From Nomia melanderi (lineage: Eukaryota; Arthropoda; Insecta; Hymenoptera; Halictidae): a DNA stretch of 64,000 nt. The notes under the pieces were generated by a model, which ran no database searches, was not told where the DNA came from, and saw only the letters and a program-made list of their open reading frames with translations. The first letter of the stretch is position 1, and each line of letters starts with the position of its first letter. Location of the stretch: the NCBI RefSeq assembly GCF_051020985.1, contig NC_135008.1:4960001-5024000 (forward strand), read 5' to 3'. Position numbers and translations under genes: made by a program. This document shows positions 10,835-22,904 of this stretch, piece by piece.

Positions 10835-11665
10835 GCGAATACTCCGTCGCGACTGACGATAATTCCAGTTCTACTCAACGCATCCGTGCACCGACTCGAG
10901 CCACTCGACCGATCGAACTCTATTTTTTCCGTCGCTCCACAAAATCCCCTCCACTCCACTGGTCAGTTCAAAGACAACATTCCTCGTTTTCGAGAGCGAT
11001 TTTTATTTGATCACGGCCCGGCCGACTAATATTATCCCTCTTACGGAGTTTACTTATCCGGACGTGATCATTAGTTCCGCGGCGCGGTCACAGGCGTATC
11101 CCGCTCGCGCGAATCCAATCAAAAGGACCTCCCCCGTGTGTGTCCGACTAACACGCTCGTCGTTCCACTCGCTCGACGCGATCCCCGTTCCATTTCCCGC
11201 GGAAGAATGAATTCCCGCGCGGTATTACCAGCGCCGATCGTGAAATTTCACGCGGCATTGGCCAAAGTAGACGCTCGTCAACGGAACGCAACCGCGTGAG
11301 TGCACGCCCCGCTCGTTCCGCGGCCACTTTCTCGCTTTTTGTCGCAATCTCGACCTCTTTCCCTTAAGTGCCGCCGAACTCTATGGGCGGCGTGACCCAG
11401 AATAGGTTTCTTCGGGAGAAATGGATTTCATAAGCACGAAATTTATGGCGGCGGGCTGGATTCGACGTTTAGGGGGACAAAAGAGCTATCGTTCGGCCGA
11501 TTCGCCGTTCGACGTTTGGAATTATTTGAAATCGTAAGATTGAAGGCGTCGTTAACGGAAAATAACAGTTTCGTGTTTAGAGAATATATAAATGATTCGG
11601 TACTCTCTGGTTTAAGACTTTCCGTTGCGTTTGGGTCTTTGAATGGGTTTATAGTTGATTTTTTA
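10835..11665. other. GC-rich block, no supported gene
   Basis: CpG-rich unique sequence with chance open frames. 11,516-11,665 turns AT-rich, running into an element. No domain or splice pair is recognised. Confidence 0.5.
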
Positions 11666-12157
11666 TTAACTCTACACTCGAAAGTTTCTCACTGGAAATA
11701 TTCAATATTTTTCAACGAGACGGCGACGTTGTTTGAAACTACTTTGACCCTCTATAGGCTCATGTCACTTTGAAGTCACGTGTCAGTATAGTGGCATCTT
11801 GTTGATTTATTTCATTTTGCACTCAAAGTAGCGAATAAAATGAAGTAATCGGTTAACTGCAACGTTTATACTTGAAAGTTACGAAATATATTCGTTTGAT
11901 GAAATTATTGGAACTATTGAATATATTGTTAATTCGTATTCATGTGGATGTTTATTAATTTTGTACTACATAGATTTTATGATCGTGAACAAAAATTCAA
12001 CCCATAGAGGGTTAACGATTCATAGATAAATTAAGCGACAAAGCTATTTCAGTTAAATATTCCACATAGTAATACAAGTTTCGAATACTAAATATTCTAC
12101 TTCATGGTTTTGTATCAAGTGGTGACCGAGGGTCACCTCTCGAGCGCAAAGGGTTAA
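11666..12157. mobile_element. Composite of family A TTAA elements
   Basis: The left end (TTAACTCTACACTCGAAAG) and the right end (CTCGAGCGCAAAGGGTTAA) are of family A. The subterminal palindrome GGTGACCGAGGGTCACC lies just inside the right end. At 492 bp it is about twice a single copy. Internal element-like borders occur near 11,860 and 12,012, so two or more elements are probably fused or nested. Confidence 0.6.
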
Positions 12158-12784
12158 ACTGCTGCGTTCTAAGGTAGGGTCAAGTTCACACGGATTGATA
12201 CTAGGAATGTAGTAAAACACACGATTAATGCGTCATCGATGGAACGGCGAGTCGAATCAGCGTGTAGCTGGATCGGAAGAACTTTGACCCAGTTGAGAAT
12301 TTTAAGAAGTTCGATTGCATCGCAATTTCATGGAGCCGGCGTTGCGAGTCGAGTGGAAGTTGATATCTCCAGCCATTCCATTTAATACCTGATTTATCTG
12401 GTTCGATTGCAGCTCCGGCGCATCGAAAGTGAAACATCTAGCAGCAGCGTATCGAGGCAAAAATCTCGGAGGATCTCCGATCCCAGAAGTTTCAGCGATC
12501 GGGGACTCCGAACGGAAGTTCCTAATAAGTTTCCGCTCGGCGATCCTCCAAAAAGCGCACTAATCACGGGAAAATTCGATTCCCGCGTTACTCAGTTTTC
12601 GAACGAGCCCTGTAATCCGATTGCGACGTTCTCCCGGACAATGCTCGCGACGACCGTGTTTACGAAAGTTGCTTTCCCTGCGCGTCGCGCGCAGCGTTTC
12701 CGTAATTCCGTGTTATTCACCGGCTGTAGAAAAATATCGCGACACAACGCACGAGAATCGTGGCGATCGACAGCGAAGATTTGA
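12158..12784. other. GC-rich block, no supported gene
   Basis: Unique sequence holding a 125-codon + strand frame (12,407-12,784) that begins at a non-ATG codon. It shows no recognisable domain. I do not call it a gene. Confidence 0.45.
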
Positions 12785-12955
12785 TTAACACTAACCGTAC
12801 CGGTATTTTTCCTGCCGTAATTTTCAAGTCAATTCGGTCAAGTCAAGTTGTAAAATAAAGATAAATGAATTAGATGATAAATATTTCTTGGTGAACACAC
12901 AAAAGGAAAGGCAAGAATTGAAAAACTGAGCAGACGATATAGAAGTTGATATTAA
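12785..12955. mobile_element. Family G TTAA element
   Basis: The left end TTAACACTAACCGTACCGG recurs (inverted) at the right end of 60,409-60,566, where it reads GTACGGTTAGTATCAA. Both have an AAAATAAAG-type AT-rich interior and AAAAGGAAAGGCA-like words. The right border is the TTAA shared with the next element. Confidence 0.6.
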
Positions 12956-13320
12956 CACTAAAACCACCGAGTTCGGCTTTTAAAATTTTTATAAAAGCTC
13001 CAAGAGTGCATCTGTTCAGACTTTAATTGACTTACAATTCAATTTGCGTAGTGCTAAATGAATTTTAATAATTTCTCAGAGAAACATTTGTTACCCTTCT
13101 AATAAATGCCACCGGTGACCCAACCAAATCGAATTACCATAACTCATTCGACTAAACTATGATTCTTCGTAAAACTTTCTACATCATAAATAATGCTAAC
13201 TAACGCAATAACATTCAACAAGATGTAATAATAACAACATAATTCCATCACATAAATTGATGCTACATTATCATTTTACATATTTTTCTCGACTAAATCG
13301 CGCGGCACTCAACGTATTAA
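12952..13320 (-). mobile_element. Composite TTAA element: family F left end, family C in inverted orientation
   Basis: It starts TTAACACTAAAACCACCGAG (family F, compare CTCGGTAGTGTTAA at 26,639). From about 13,107 it reads ACCGGTGACCCAACCAAATC, the palindromic end of family C in inverted orientation. It finishes CACTCAACGTATTAA. The two parts probably come from separate insertions. Confidence 0.55.
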
Positions 13321-14019
13321 CTGCTTAAACAAGAACCAAAGTATCTCACCACTCGAAGAAACAGTCGAATTCTCAAAGAACAGTCGCTTAAAATCCCTCT
13401 TCCGCATTGAGGATAAAGAAACGAAATATTTGCCTTGATATCACTCTAATTGCGAGTCCGGCTGTTTCTTTTCAAGCGGCCGGACGTCTGAAAGTCCGAC
13501 AAATATCACGGCGTACCCGGCCCTCGAGATCTCATTTTAAAGAAAGCTTTATGGATTAAAGGCATTAACGCATCGCGCCGGAAGTAATTGAATTTCGCGG
13601 GGCCTGCTTTTTTTCCGTGCTCCTCGAAGAATTACTCGGCACTCGAGGCCGGCGCTGATCCTTTCTTTCGATGTCCCGGCCTCGCCGACAAAAGGGAACG
13701 GAGAGCTGAAAACCGTACGAGCAAAAGGAAATGCGAGCCGATCCTTGGTATTCGTCTGTTGAAGCGTCATCGTCGTCGTCGTCGTCGTGTCGTCGTTGGT
13801 CGGATGACGCGTACAAAGGCTTCGCGACCGTTCGTACGGGGGTGGGCCAGGTCAAAGAACCTGCAACCTCGGTTTCCTTTTACCGGCGCTCTTCCTTGAG
13901 TTACGTGGCCGTTGCTCGCCGGCTGCAGGACAATTTTACCCTGGCGACCTGGCGTTTGTTATTTACGTGTACCGAACTCGCCACCCGGTATTACGAAATG
14001 AGAAGATCAGGATGAATGA
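13321..14019. other. GC-rich unique block with a short CGT repeat
   Basis: A (CGT/TCG) trinucleotide run lies at about 13,767-13,796. It gives poly-Asp, poly-Ser or poly-Arg strings in different frames, so the open frames around it (up to 103 codons) are not evidence of a gene. No other signal is seen. Confidence 0.5.
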
Positions 14020-14446
14020 TTCAACTCTATTGCTACCGCGACCAGTCAAATCACTTTAACACAACTTTAATAACACAACTATAATTTACATTTTATTCGT
14101 TTTCACCGCATTTTTTACAAATAGGTTTGTCGATTGTACATTTCCCACGCACGTACTTTTTACGTTTTAGTATTACGAAATGAGAAAAAGATCTGGATGA
14201 ATGATTTAAGTCTATTACTACCGCGACCAGTCAAATGATTGGTCTTTAGCACAACGTATGTTTTTTAATATAGAATGATGATAATAGCCAATTTGACAGT
14301 ATACAATTATAGTTTCTTTTATTTAGAGGTATATAATTTATATTTTATTCGTTTTCACCGCATTTTTTACAAATAGGTTTGTCGATTGTACATTTCCCAC
14401 GCACGTACTTTTTACATTTGACTGGTCGCGGTAGGAATAGTGTTAA
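14020..14446. mobile_element. Family J TTAA element with internally duplicated left end
   Basis: Three copies of a 31-bp terminal repeat built on CTACCGCGACCAGTCAAAT occur: 14,020-14,050 and 14,206-14,236 in direct orientation, 14,416-14,446 inverted. The stretch 14,082-14,170 recurs at about 14,332-14,415. The inner left end carries the near-palindrome GACCAGTCAAATGATTGGTC (14,225-14,244). This fits one element inserted beside another copy of itself. Confidence 0.75.
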
Positions 14447-14664
14447 TACTATTTCTGTCGAAGGTTTTAACACAAACTTTTAACTTAAAATTCTATTCTT
14501 GGTTTAATTAGTCTTTCTCAATTGAATTTTGGACTTTCTGCAGTTGGTTTTACAGTTGGCATGAGAAAGGTCGAAAAGTGCAGAACATATCGCGAAACTT
14601 GGAATATAATTTGAAGTTAAAAATTTGAAAGGTCTTTTGACACTTTCGGCGGAAACAGTGTTAA
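14443..14664. mobile_element. Family I TTAA element (222 bp)
   Basis: The left end TTAATACTATTTCTGTCGAA and the inverted right end TTAACACTGTTTCCGCCGAA match at most positions. Both ends are TTAA. The first TTAA (14,443-14,446) is also the last of the family J element. AT-rich interior, no ORF. Confidence 0.7.
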
Positions 14665-16564
14665 TCACTCAAACAAGAAATCAGCAGGTATCCTTTCTTT
14701 CCATTGTTTAACACTGTATTGATTCTTCAAATAAAATATTAAAGTTATATTCACGTTTTTGGTAATTTGTATATAATTCTGTAATTCGGTGATTCTGTTT
14801 TTCTAATTACATTACGAGAACCCTGAATTTGCAGGATGATTTCTTAACGAGATCAGACGAGTTCCCGCGACCGTTTCTCGAAGATAATGGAACATTGTAG
14901 AAAATAATGGGTATTGCGCAGCTGATTAAAGAAAGGAACAAAGCTGCAGCAGATTTATTCGTTCGCCGAGTAATCGACGTTATTTCCTCGTCAGTCGAGC
15001 CGAGCGGCAGCTGCGTTTAATAAACGCATTATTGGACGTCCCTCTTCTTGCACATTTGTAATAAATAAATTCCGAATATCCGTGCGTTAATGGACGCTCG
15101 CGGGGCGCCGAAACGGCGGGAGTACATTGGAACTTTCACGCGGGAATTTGTCCATTAAAATCGGAAACTGCGGAAATATTTACCGGCGAATCAACGTCGG
15201 CGCAGTAAAAACTTCATAACGACGCGGATAATAATGAAACCGTGCTCGTTGTTCGAATACAAAATTTCACCGCGGCCGGCAACGTTAACTTCGGGATCGC
15301 GTTATGGAGATGAGAAGTCACCGTGTCCGCCGGCGACGACTCGACTCGGCCTCGTCCATTGTGCCGGGGCGAGTTAACCGGACGTTGAGTCAACTTTCCC
15401 GAACGGATTAACACTCAATAAGATAAAGCGGCGCAGGAACGGTCCCCGTAATGGTTTCCAGAGGTACGTGACGACGGATAAGAATTAAACGTCGCCGTCG
15501 GACAGGCGCAGCTGAAACGGCGGCCCCGATGTAAATGTCACCGTTGGAGCAGCTTTCATTTCACGTCGCGTTTGACATCAATATTTGCAAAGCGCAAATC
15601 CCGCCGTTCAGTGTTCACCGTGAATATTTAATCTCCACGGAACGGGATACTTTTTCGCTGGAATTGACGGGGAAGCACGGATTTCGATGCGTTCTATTAA
15701 CCTTTTCTCGGCCGAATGTCGCTGTATCGGTCTCGTCGAAGGTCACTTTAGAATAGAAACAATTTGATTACTCGAACGCGAGAAGATCGGTAACATCACT
15801 CGTTTTCTAATATTTAACGGACCAACGTTTAATTCACTGTTTTTCTACGAGAGATTTCCGAAGGTTGAGAGAAACGTTCGTAAAGAGATAAACGCGGCGT
15901 GATTCGACGCGGAATTACGGGCTCCCCCGAAGCGACGCGAGGAAACGAAGAAAAAGTAGGAAAGGAGGGCGTAAAGCGTGGATAGAGAAAAACGTAAACA
16001 GGCCTGCAGGACTGGGGCGTTTAACCTTAACCGTACTTTTATCAAATGCTCCGCTTTAAGTGCGCCGTGTGTCACCGGGTATTTCCTTGGCTGTCGGTGA
16101 ATGCACCGGAGGGCCGCGCAGACGGCTCCGCTGCCCCCGCGTAATAACGTTTCTATGTTCGGGACGGGCGGACTTCGCATAAACGATCCAAGGAGAATAA
16201 AATTGAAACAAAACCTTGTTGTAACGACGACGGCGAGCGCGCTCGAACGCGATGAAACGGCGTCGCTCGCGATTCGAGGGAACGAGCGAGTCGTCGAGCC
16301 GGCAGTCGTTGCGGCTATATTCCTCGAAACTGGCTTCTTCTTTCCTCGCGAACTCCACTTTCCAGCGGAATTCTGGGAAAGGGGATCGGAACGAATTCAG
16401 GGAATTAATGGGTCGAGCTTCCAAATTGAATTTTCTGCAACTTGAACTCGTCGCTCGCCGGCTGAACGATTAAAGACATTGATTCGGGACTATCGACTGG
16501 CTAAATATGGTGACGAGCGAAGTGACTCTAGAATGTTCGGTGAAAGGACCTTATTCGGAAACCA
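14665..16564. other. Long unique region, AT-rich then GC-rich, no supported gene
   Basis: 14,665-14,830 is AT-rich. 14,830-16,560 is CpG-rich with overlapping chance frames on both strands (longest 122 codons). No domain, TATA-Inr pair or convincing exon is recognised. Its length without repeats makes it a candidate for conserved non-coding DNA. Confidence 0.45.
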
Positions 16565-16589
16565 TATTGCGTTCAGATTTGACAGTTTG

Positions 16590-17200
16590 ATGATTTGAAC
16601 GTTTGGATAGTTGAAAGTTTGGAGCTTGATTTGAACGTTTGGACGCTTGGAAGTTTGGAGCTTTGATGATTTGAACGTTTGGATATTTGGAAATTTGGAA
16701 CTTTGATCGTTTGAACACTTGAAAATTTGGAGCTTTGATAATGTGAAGATCTGAAATTTTGATGATTTGAAAGTTTCAACACGTGAAAGTTTGGAACTTT
16801 GACGATTTGAACGTTTGCACACTTGAAGATTTGGGGCTTTGACGATTTGAACGCTTAAAGTTTGGAGCTTTGATGATTTGAATGTTTGGATACTTGAAAA
16901 TTTGTAACTTTGACCATTTGAATATTTGAAAATTTGGACGTTTGACGATTTGGACATTTGAATACTTAAAAATTTGGAACTTTGACAATCTGGATGTCTG
17001 AAATTTTGACGATTTGAACGTTTCAACACTTGAAAACTCGGACGCTTGACAATTTGAACATTTGAATACTTGAAAATTTGGAACTTCGGCAATCTGAACA
17101 CCTAAAATTTTGGCGATTTGAACGTTCGAACACTTGAAAGTTTGGTACTTCGCCAATTTAAACAGTTGAACACCTGAAAATTTGTAATTTCGACAATCCG
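16590..17200. repeat. Octamer minisatellite array M1 (NNNTTGAA / NNTTTGGA units)
   Basis: The sequence parses into 8-bp units such as CGTTTGGA, ACTTGAAA, GATTTGAA and CTTTGATG, with a higher-order period near 40 bp (five units). Overlapping minus-strand frames of up to 203 codons are translations of this repeat (S-N-V-Q-I-F-K type words), not a gene. Compared with arrays at 24.1 and 30.5 kb it is in the opposite orientation. Confidence 0.9.
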
Positions 17201-18900
17201 AAAACATTGCCTTCAAAGTTCCAACGAAATAGAATAGCGACGACAGCACACGGTCTTCGAATAGTCCTCTTCCTTAACTATCCCAGCAATCGGAGAATCA
17301 ACCCCTGAACTCCTTTGCTCGGTTCCCAGCATAGCGCGCCCAGAAAAATAGCTAAACAGGGAGGCGAATGGAGCAACTCATCACGCTCGCGAAGCCGTCG
17401 AAAACATCCGGCATCCATGGATTAATCCGGGGCAAGCGGCGGCGTTTGAGCGTCGCTCGCGCGGAACGTAGCCATTTCTCATTAGACGGGGGAAGGGAGT
17501 ACGCACAGAAGGACGGACGTTCAGCTCGATTAACTCACCGGCGCAGTTCTAAGTCCTCCGACGAACAGTCGGGTTAATTAAAGTCGGGTCCTTCGTTAGA
17601 CGTCGCCTCCCGCTCCGGCGCGTCGGCCGAAGATTAAATGATAAAGCGGAAGCGCGACGACGCGGACCGCGGCGCTGCTCGTCGCGGACAATACACAGGA
17701 TTCACGCGCCGTTTGCATGGCTGGCGACCGAATATCGGGACGAGAGACCTGCATCGTGATTGGAAAACTCTCCTTCGAAGGACTCGGGCTCCTAATCTCT
17801 CGGAACCCTTTAGGACCGCCGGAGTACGCAGAACTTTTAGATTCCGAAGTCTGTTAACGTCCACGATCTCCCCGGGCTCCGGGAGCCTTTGAGGTTCGGT
17901 AAGTCCCTCGAATCGTCAGGTCCGTCCGACTTCTTAAAACCATTAGAACCCTCTGGAAGTTCAAAATCCTTCAATCCGGAGCGCCCAGGGCTCTCGCAGA
18001 CCCTCGAAATCCCCGGTAGAATTGTCCATCTTATCGTCGGCAGCTGCGAACGGATATCGGTACTCGCGGAAATCGTTGATACCCGATTCGGAGTTATAAA
18101 GGGATAATTGAATTCTCTTGATTCAAGGTTCGGAGATGACTGGATTGGGAGATTGTGTAGACGCGAGTTGTTCGGAAGAAAATATACCCGATGTCGCGTC
18201 GCTAAATCGCTTTAGGAGGGCTATTGACGAAACCTGCGAGGCACATTAGAGCCCTGGGTATTTTTACCATAGCAGAAATAAAAGCCCAAGGAATCGTTAC
18301 TTCAATAATTTAGTCGTAGTTGCTTCGGCACGTTTTGCCAGTTTTGTAGATTTACTAGTTTTTCGATTTTCGAAACGTTCCCTCGCGAAACCGCGTAATT
18401 TCCCTTAGAGAAAAACGCGTAGAGCTCTGCCGCTCGCGAGCGGAAATTGCGACAGTGCATCGATCATTCTTGTCGACGATGACGGACTCTGCGAGATTCA
18501 TCCGCGTTCGCGGATGTTCGTTCGAGTTCGAACGAATTAATTTGCATCGGGATCGCGCGAACATTCGCTCGCCGTTTCACGGGGGATTCCGAATGTAACG
18601 GAGAGCTCGTTAAACTCGTTGCATCGACTTCTAAGCTGCCGGGTGCGCTGTAAATGCGTAAAGAGCCCGGGTTTATTCCGAAGTTTAATCTTGCGACATA
18701 CGGGGCTGGATCAAGAACTTCGCCGGATGGCCGGGTTTACAGGCTCGCGGAGCTGAATGGATCCGCGTGGTGTTTACGATGATTCGTTAGAGGACTCGGT
18801 ATGGTTCAGTCTCGTTTGTTGCAATTTAGAAATTTGTAGGGCGAGTCGGGGAGAAACGGTCCACTTGTTTCGAAAGGACCATTACATTCTGACTATCATC
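17201..18900. other. GC-rich unique region with one good splice-donor match
   Basis: Mostly unique CpG-rich DNA. GTTCG|GTAAGT at 17,898/17,899 fits a 5' splice site, and an open frame of 84 codons lies just upstream (17,638-17,892) but stops before the donor. The ATG context there is weak. I cannot support an exon. Confidence 0.4.
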
Positions 18901-19153
18901 GACGTCTAATAAACAGAAATATATTTGTGAAAGAAAATACATATGAGAATAGTTAACACATTACGTACTGGTAAGAAGCGTCAGTACAGTTAACACAGTT
19001 TAGAAACGAACCAGAATCAGTTGAGAATTAGAAGTAACACGTTCAATCGGGAACACGTTCATTTAGCAACCATGTTCATTCAGGAACAAATTAGAAACAC
19101 TTCAGAAAACCTCCATTCAGGGAGGTACATCATTCAGTTAGTCATTGGAACTC

Positions 19154-19219
19154 TTAACCCTTAGCACTCCAGGTTGTTTTGTAATCTATCAGCAACTGCG
19201 ACTAATTTTTATAGTATTC
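19154..19219 (+). mobile_element. Truncated family B TTAA element
   Basis: It begins TTAACCCTTAGCACTCCAGG and continues with the CTATCAGCAACTG and ACTAATTTTTATAGTAT words of family B, as in 32,587-32,816. The homology ends after about 66 bp. Confidence 0.7.
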
Positions 19220-19631
19220 TGTGACAGTCAGAGTGCCTGACAAGTAGCCTCAGCCCTGACCCGGCCAGGATCCACGCGTCCCATCAGCGACAACTGCTCC
19301 GACGGCCGCGACCGCAACTCTCAGTCGAGCGACTCGGTCGTGCGCGGCCCCGCGGCAATGGCCGCTTCCACCGGACAACTGCGTTCCCCGGAGTCGGTTA
19401 ACTTCCATGCCAACCGGTGATTGCCCTGGTTCAACCTATTCCAAGGGGCTTCCTGGAGGGTCGCAGCCTCGCCCGAAATCGGCGACCGTAGTCGTGAAAC
19501 GCGCGCCGGCTGCGACGACAAGGGAACCTCGAGAGGCTCGCTGGAGCGGATTCGCGATCTTCCGAGCTCCTGATCAAGCTTCTTTCCCCTATTCGTCTAC
19601 TTCCATCGAGATTGTACGCAACTCGGCGCTT
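19220..19631. other. GC-rich block, no supported gene
   Basis: CpG-rich unique DNA between a family B fragment and a family E end. Open frames of about 70 codons lack ATG or domain content. Confidence 0.4.
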
Positions 19632-19690
19632 TTAACACGTTGACTGCCATGAAAAGCATCAGCGTTTTATGTGTCGCTTATCCTTTCTGT
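19632..19690 (+). mobile_element. Family E end fragment
   Basis: TTAACACGTTGACTGCCATG and the next 40 bases (CATCAG.G.TTTATGTGTC.CTTATCC) match the inverted right end of the complete family E copy at 9,916-10,153. The other terminus is not seen. Confidence 0.65.
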
Positions 19691-19814
19691 TGTGTACGCG
19701 TTTTCTATTTCGAAATGTTATAGGGAAACCCGTACGTCGCACGCCGACTTAACTTTGTGCGAACTGATTGGAAGTGGACTGTATAAATATTTACTTCTGA
19801 CAATAACAATAACT

Positions 19815-20113
19815 GACAATTGTCAATTATTTACATGGGTACAACAATAAGGGACCTATTGAATCTCGAGGAATATATTCCAGTTTGTGTAAAAATTTAG
19901 AAATAAGTCATTCGAATTGCTCGGTCGTTTTAGCGTTAAGAAGTCGAAGATTAGATATAGGTAATGTTGCGAAGACTAATTTGTGGAGAGGATATCTATC
20001 TTAATTTAATTTAAAATTGACAATTGTCAATTATTTCCATGGATACAACAACAAGGGACCTATTGAATCTCGATGAATATATTCTAGTTTGTATAAAGAT
20101 TTAGAAGTAAGTC
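19815..20113. repeat. Two-copy direct repeat, 204-bp offset
   Basis: GACAATTGTCAATTATTT followed by ACAACAA.AAGGGACCTATTG and a further 50 matched bases occur at 19,815 and 20,019. Each copy opens with the palindrome GACAATTGTC. Probably a tandemly duplicated old element. Confidence 0.8.
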
Positions 20114-20872
20114 ACACTCATTCCGGCATTCACACTTCTTAAGAAATATCCTAAAGCTACGCTAAATTCTAGATACTACGTTATTTATTTAGAGTCGTCG
20201 GAACGGTTGACAAAACGGGAATATTACTTTGCGAATGGAGTTTGATGGTCGGACCGCAGGTTTGCGAAAGGATTACTTCGATGCGACTGAAAGCGTACGG
20301 TGTCGAAGTTAGAACGAATTTCATGTTCCCAAGAAAATATTTTCGCGAGCCCGGGCCCGACTTTTTAAACTCGTTCTTCCCTCGATTAAGGTGCACGGAG
20401 TCTGAGGAGCCGGCCGCTCGGAGACTTCTTCGAATCAATATTTAAAGTAGCGCAGGAAAATTGAAACAACATTTCCGATACTTGAAGAGGCTGTTCGAAA
20501 GGGGCGGGTTAACTTTGCGCGAGCGCACACTTCGGATGTTCTTCCCCTTTCGCGTCCACCCGAGGCTTCTTTCGGGTATCTTTCCGTTGCATCTGGCAAC
20601 TAGAAGGTTCCCGTGATAGCATCCTGAATAATCATGGTCGTAATTAATATGAAAGAAACCAGATTGCACTCTGAATGGATCGAATGACTCGTTCCTAGCT
20701 TCTTATTTTGTGATTACCAAAGACAACTTCTTGTTTGAGAAACCATTGGATGGAACGATACTGGAACTAGAACAGTTCAAACCAGATTTCAATAAATCCA
20801 TCATTTCTATGGGAAGGTAGCTAAAATTCGACAGTTCGGTGATTCCTCTCAGCTTCTTCCTCGATAACTGTA
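20114..20872. other. Mixed unique DNA, no supported gene
   Basis: Contains only short overlapping frames on both strands (up to 85 codons), without recognisable domains. No repeats noted. Confidence 0.4.
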
Positions 20873-21101
20873 TCATTGGAAACGTTTTATTTGAAATGCA
20901 CTTTGAAAAGTAGTTAGTTCGCAGAAAGCAGTATAAACAAATCTTTCTATTAATAATATTTCAAATATAATAATATATTGTATTCGAAAAATATCTTAAC
21001 CAAGAAGCAAACGTTTCGAAATGCACTCTGAAAATTAGCTCGCACAAAGCAGAGCAAGCAATTCTATTAATAATATTGAAAACAGCATAATAATATATTG
21101 G
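20873..21101. repeat. Imperfect tandem duplication, about 125-bp offset
   Basis: GAAATGCACT(T/C)TGAAAA with the following TTCTATTAATAATATT and ATAATAATATATTG words appears twice. The second copy is diverged and slightly shorter. Confidence 0.6.
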
Positions 21102-22506
21102 GGGTTAACGAAAGACGTTCAACCGATAATTAGTTAGAACGTCGGAACACCGAAGTTAGCCAACGTTCCGAATCCGAGAAGACCGAGGAACAACGACGCG
21201 GCATTCGAAACGCGACTTCGACGAGCGGCTTCCTTTGAAGCGACGCGGAAAGACTAATAATCGGGGGATCGCTGTAAATCCATAGCAGGGGTGTATCGCG
21301 CGACGGGGCTTAATTACGAAAGTTCGTCGCAATCGCGGTCCGATCTTCAAACAGTAACCTTTCCACGGGGGCTGGTAACTAACCGTACGAACGGGTCGGA
21401 CTGCGGTAAAAGAGGATTCTCGCGGTAAGCGTTTCCAGGATAAAGCGCAGATGTTGCAAACCTTCTGCGGGATACTGCGCGCAGCGGGCTCGGCGCTGCG
21501 TGAAAGGCGGCGACCGAGAGATTTTTCCTTTTCCCTGGCCGGGGATGTTTCTAAATAAATGGCGAGGGAGGAAGATAAACGGGAGAAGTTGAAATCGTTG
21601 AGGAAGAGGCGCGCGAGGCGACTCTGTGGGATAGAAAGTTTATTTAATTCCTCCGGGTCGAGGGGCAAGCGGTCAAATAGGATAAATGTCTCCCGGTGCA
21701 GGAAGAACGACGTACCGGTGGAACAGTTATCGCGATCGAGATAGGATGTACAAAGAACGCGAAGCAAGAAGGACGGTCTAAGAACGAGATTTATAATGTG
21801 AGCGAAGGTGGAAGGCCACGGGGAAAAGAGCGAGAAGCTCGAGGGCGAAGGTGAAAGGGAAACGTACGGTCCAAGAGAGACTAAGCGTGCGAACAAAGAG
21901 AAGATGTAAGTAGAATAAGCTATCCAGTCTTCTTTGAACAGGTTCCCGTGATTTATGGAGCCGCAGCTGTCCCGAGGAGTCGTCCCGTTCGCGGGACCGA
22001 AGGACAAACGAATGAAATGAACCGCGCGACGCGAGCAGCATCGGTTTCGACGCGCGCCCTTAACCGAATCGAAACACAGGGACGATCGAGCGGAGTCCCG
22101 GCGCGGAGATTCGATTTGCCGGCGGCATCCTCGATGTCGATGCGGCCTCGCGTCGTTTCACAATACTCGTAACCTGCCCCGTCCTCTAAGCGCGACCTCT
22201 CCTCCCACCGGCCACGATTTCATTCCCGGTAATTCGATTCGCCGCGGCAGCCAGAGGTCCGACCGATGACCCGGCCAATCGGCCGCGCGTCGCTACGCGC
22301 GAACTTTTTATATCCTGACCCCTGGTTTACCCGACACCTAACCTCGTTCGATTCCGAGAGCCAGCCGCTGCCTGGTCTGTCCTGTGATTTCTACGAGAAT
22401 TCCGATCGCGCCGTACGTACACTGGCGACCGTCGACGCTTTGTACCTCGAACCGGACGCTTCGGGGTTTCTACTATGTTCGTGGGAATGTTACTTTGTAA
22501 CACTGT
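21102..22506. other. GC-rich unique region containing the longest open frame, not called as a gene
   Basis: A minus-strand frame of 283 codons (21,156-22,007) begins at a TTG codon, has no recognisable domain, and overlaps other open frames. In GC-rich DNA of this kind such a frame is plausible by chance. A conserved exon in it cannot be excluded without comparison. Confidence 0.4.
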
Positions 22507-22792
22507 TAACCCCTTGCCGTACAATGAGTGAGACTCGTGACGAAGATTTCTAGACTAATTTAACCCCTTGGCGTACTATTTATTTTCATCGCTAAGCTCA
22601 TGTAGCATTTTACTATCGACAGTTTGGAAGAAATGTAACAAAATTGTCCGTTCTACTTCATTCTACTTTTTTAACCTCTTAGGTTAAAGGCGAGGAATAT
22701 TTTGTGCGCGATCGTAGAGAGGAACATATTGTGGAGCGTGACGTGAGTTGAGCGTGATCTTTTAAGCGAGGCCTAGAGTAACTTAGCGATTA
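22507..22792. repeat. TTAACCCCTTG-type element ends and AT-rich spacer
   Basis: Two direct copies of TTAACCCCTTG(C/G)CGTAC occur at about 22,507 and 22,560. They resemble TTAA-element left ends, but no right ends can be matched. The rest is AT-rich spacer. Confidence 0.35.
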
Positions 22793-22904
22793 ACAGTTAG
22801 CGAGTCAGCGAGTTATAATAGAATAAAGCATTTCTTATTATTATCTAGTGAGTCTAAATCGTTTCTTTTTATTCCTCACCACAACACGTGGGATTTTGAT
22901 AAAA
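22793..22904 (+). mobile_element. LTR-like fragment, inverted partner of 3,889-4,010
   Basis: It carries CAGTTAGCGAGTCAGCGAG, an AATAAAG poly-A-like site at about 22,823 and the edge ACACGTGGGATTTTGAT shared with the 3.9-kb copy. Upstream sequence (22,700-22,792) is not shared and could be further LTR or host DNA. Family not identified. Confidence 0.55.

Noticed and set aside
14332..14415. Cys-rich peptide on the minus strand (KKYVRGKCTIDKPICKKCGE), reminiscent of a transposase zinc knuckle
   Set aside because: The reading runs inward from the terminal repeat and stops after 28 codons, the wrong place for a C-terminal domain; no other transposase sequence adjoins.
16590..17249. 203- and 157-codon minus-strand frames rich in Ser, Lys, Gln, Phe
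   Set aside because: They are translations of the octamer array M1 and lack an ATG start.
21156..22007. 283-codon minus-strand frame, longest in the window
   Set aside because: It starts at a TTG codon, shows no domain or repeat typical of a protein, and lies in GC-rich DNA with other long overlapping frames.
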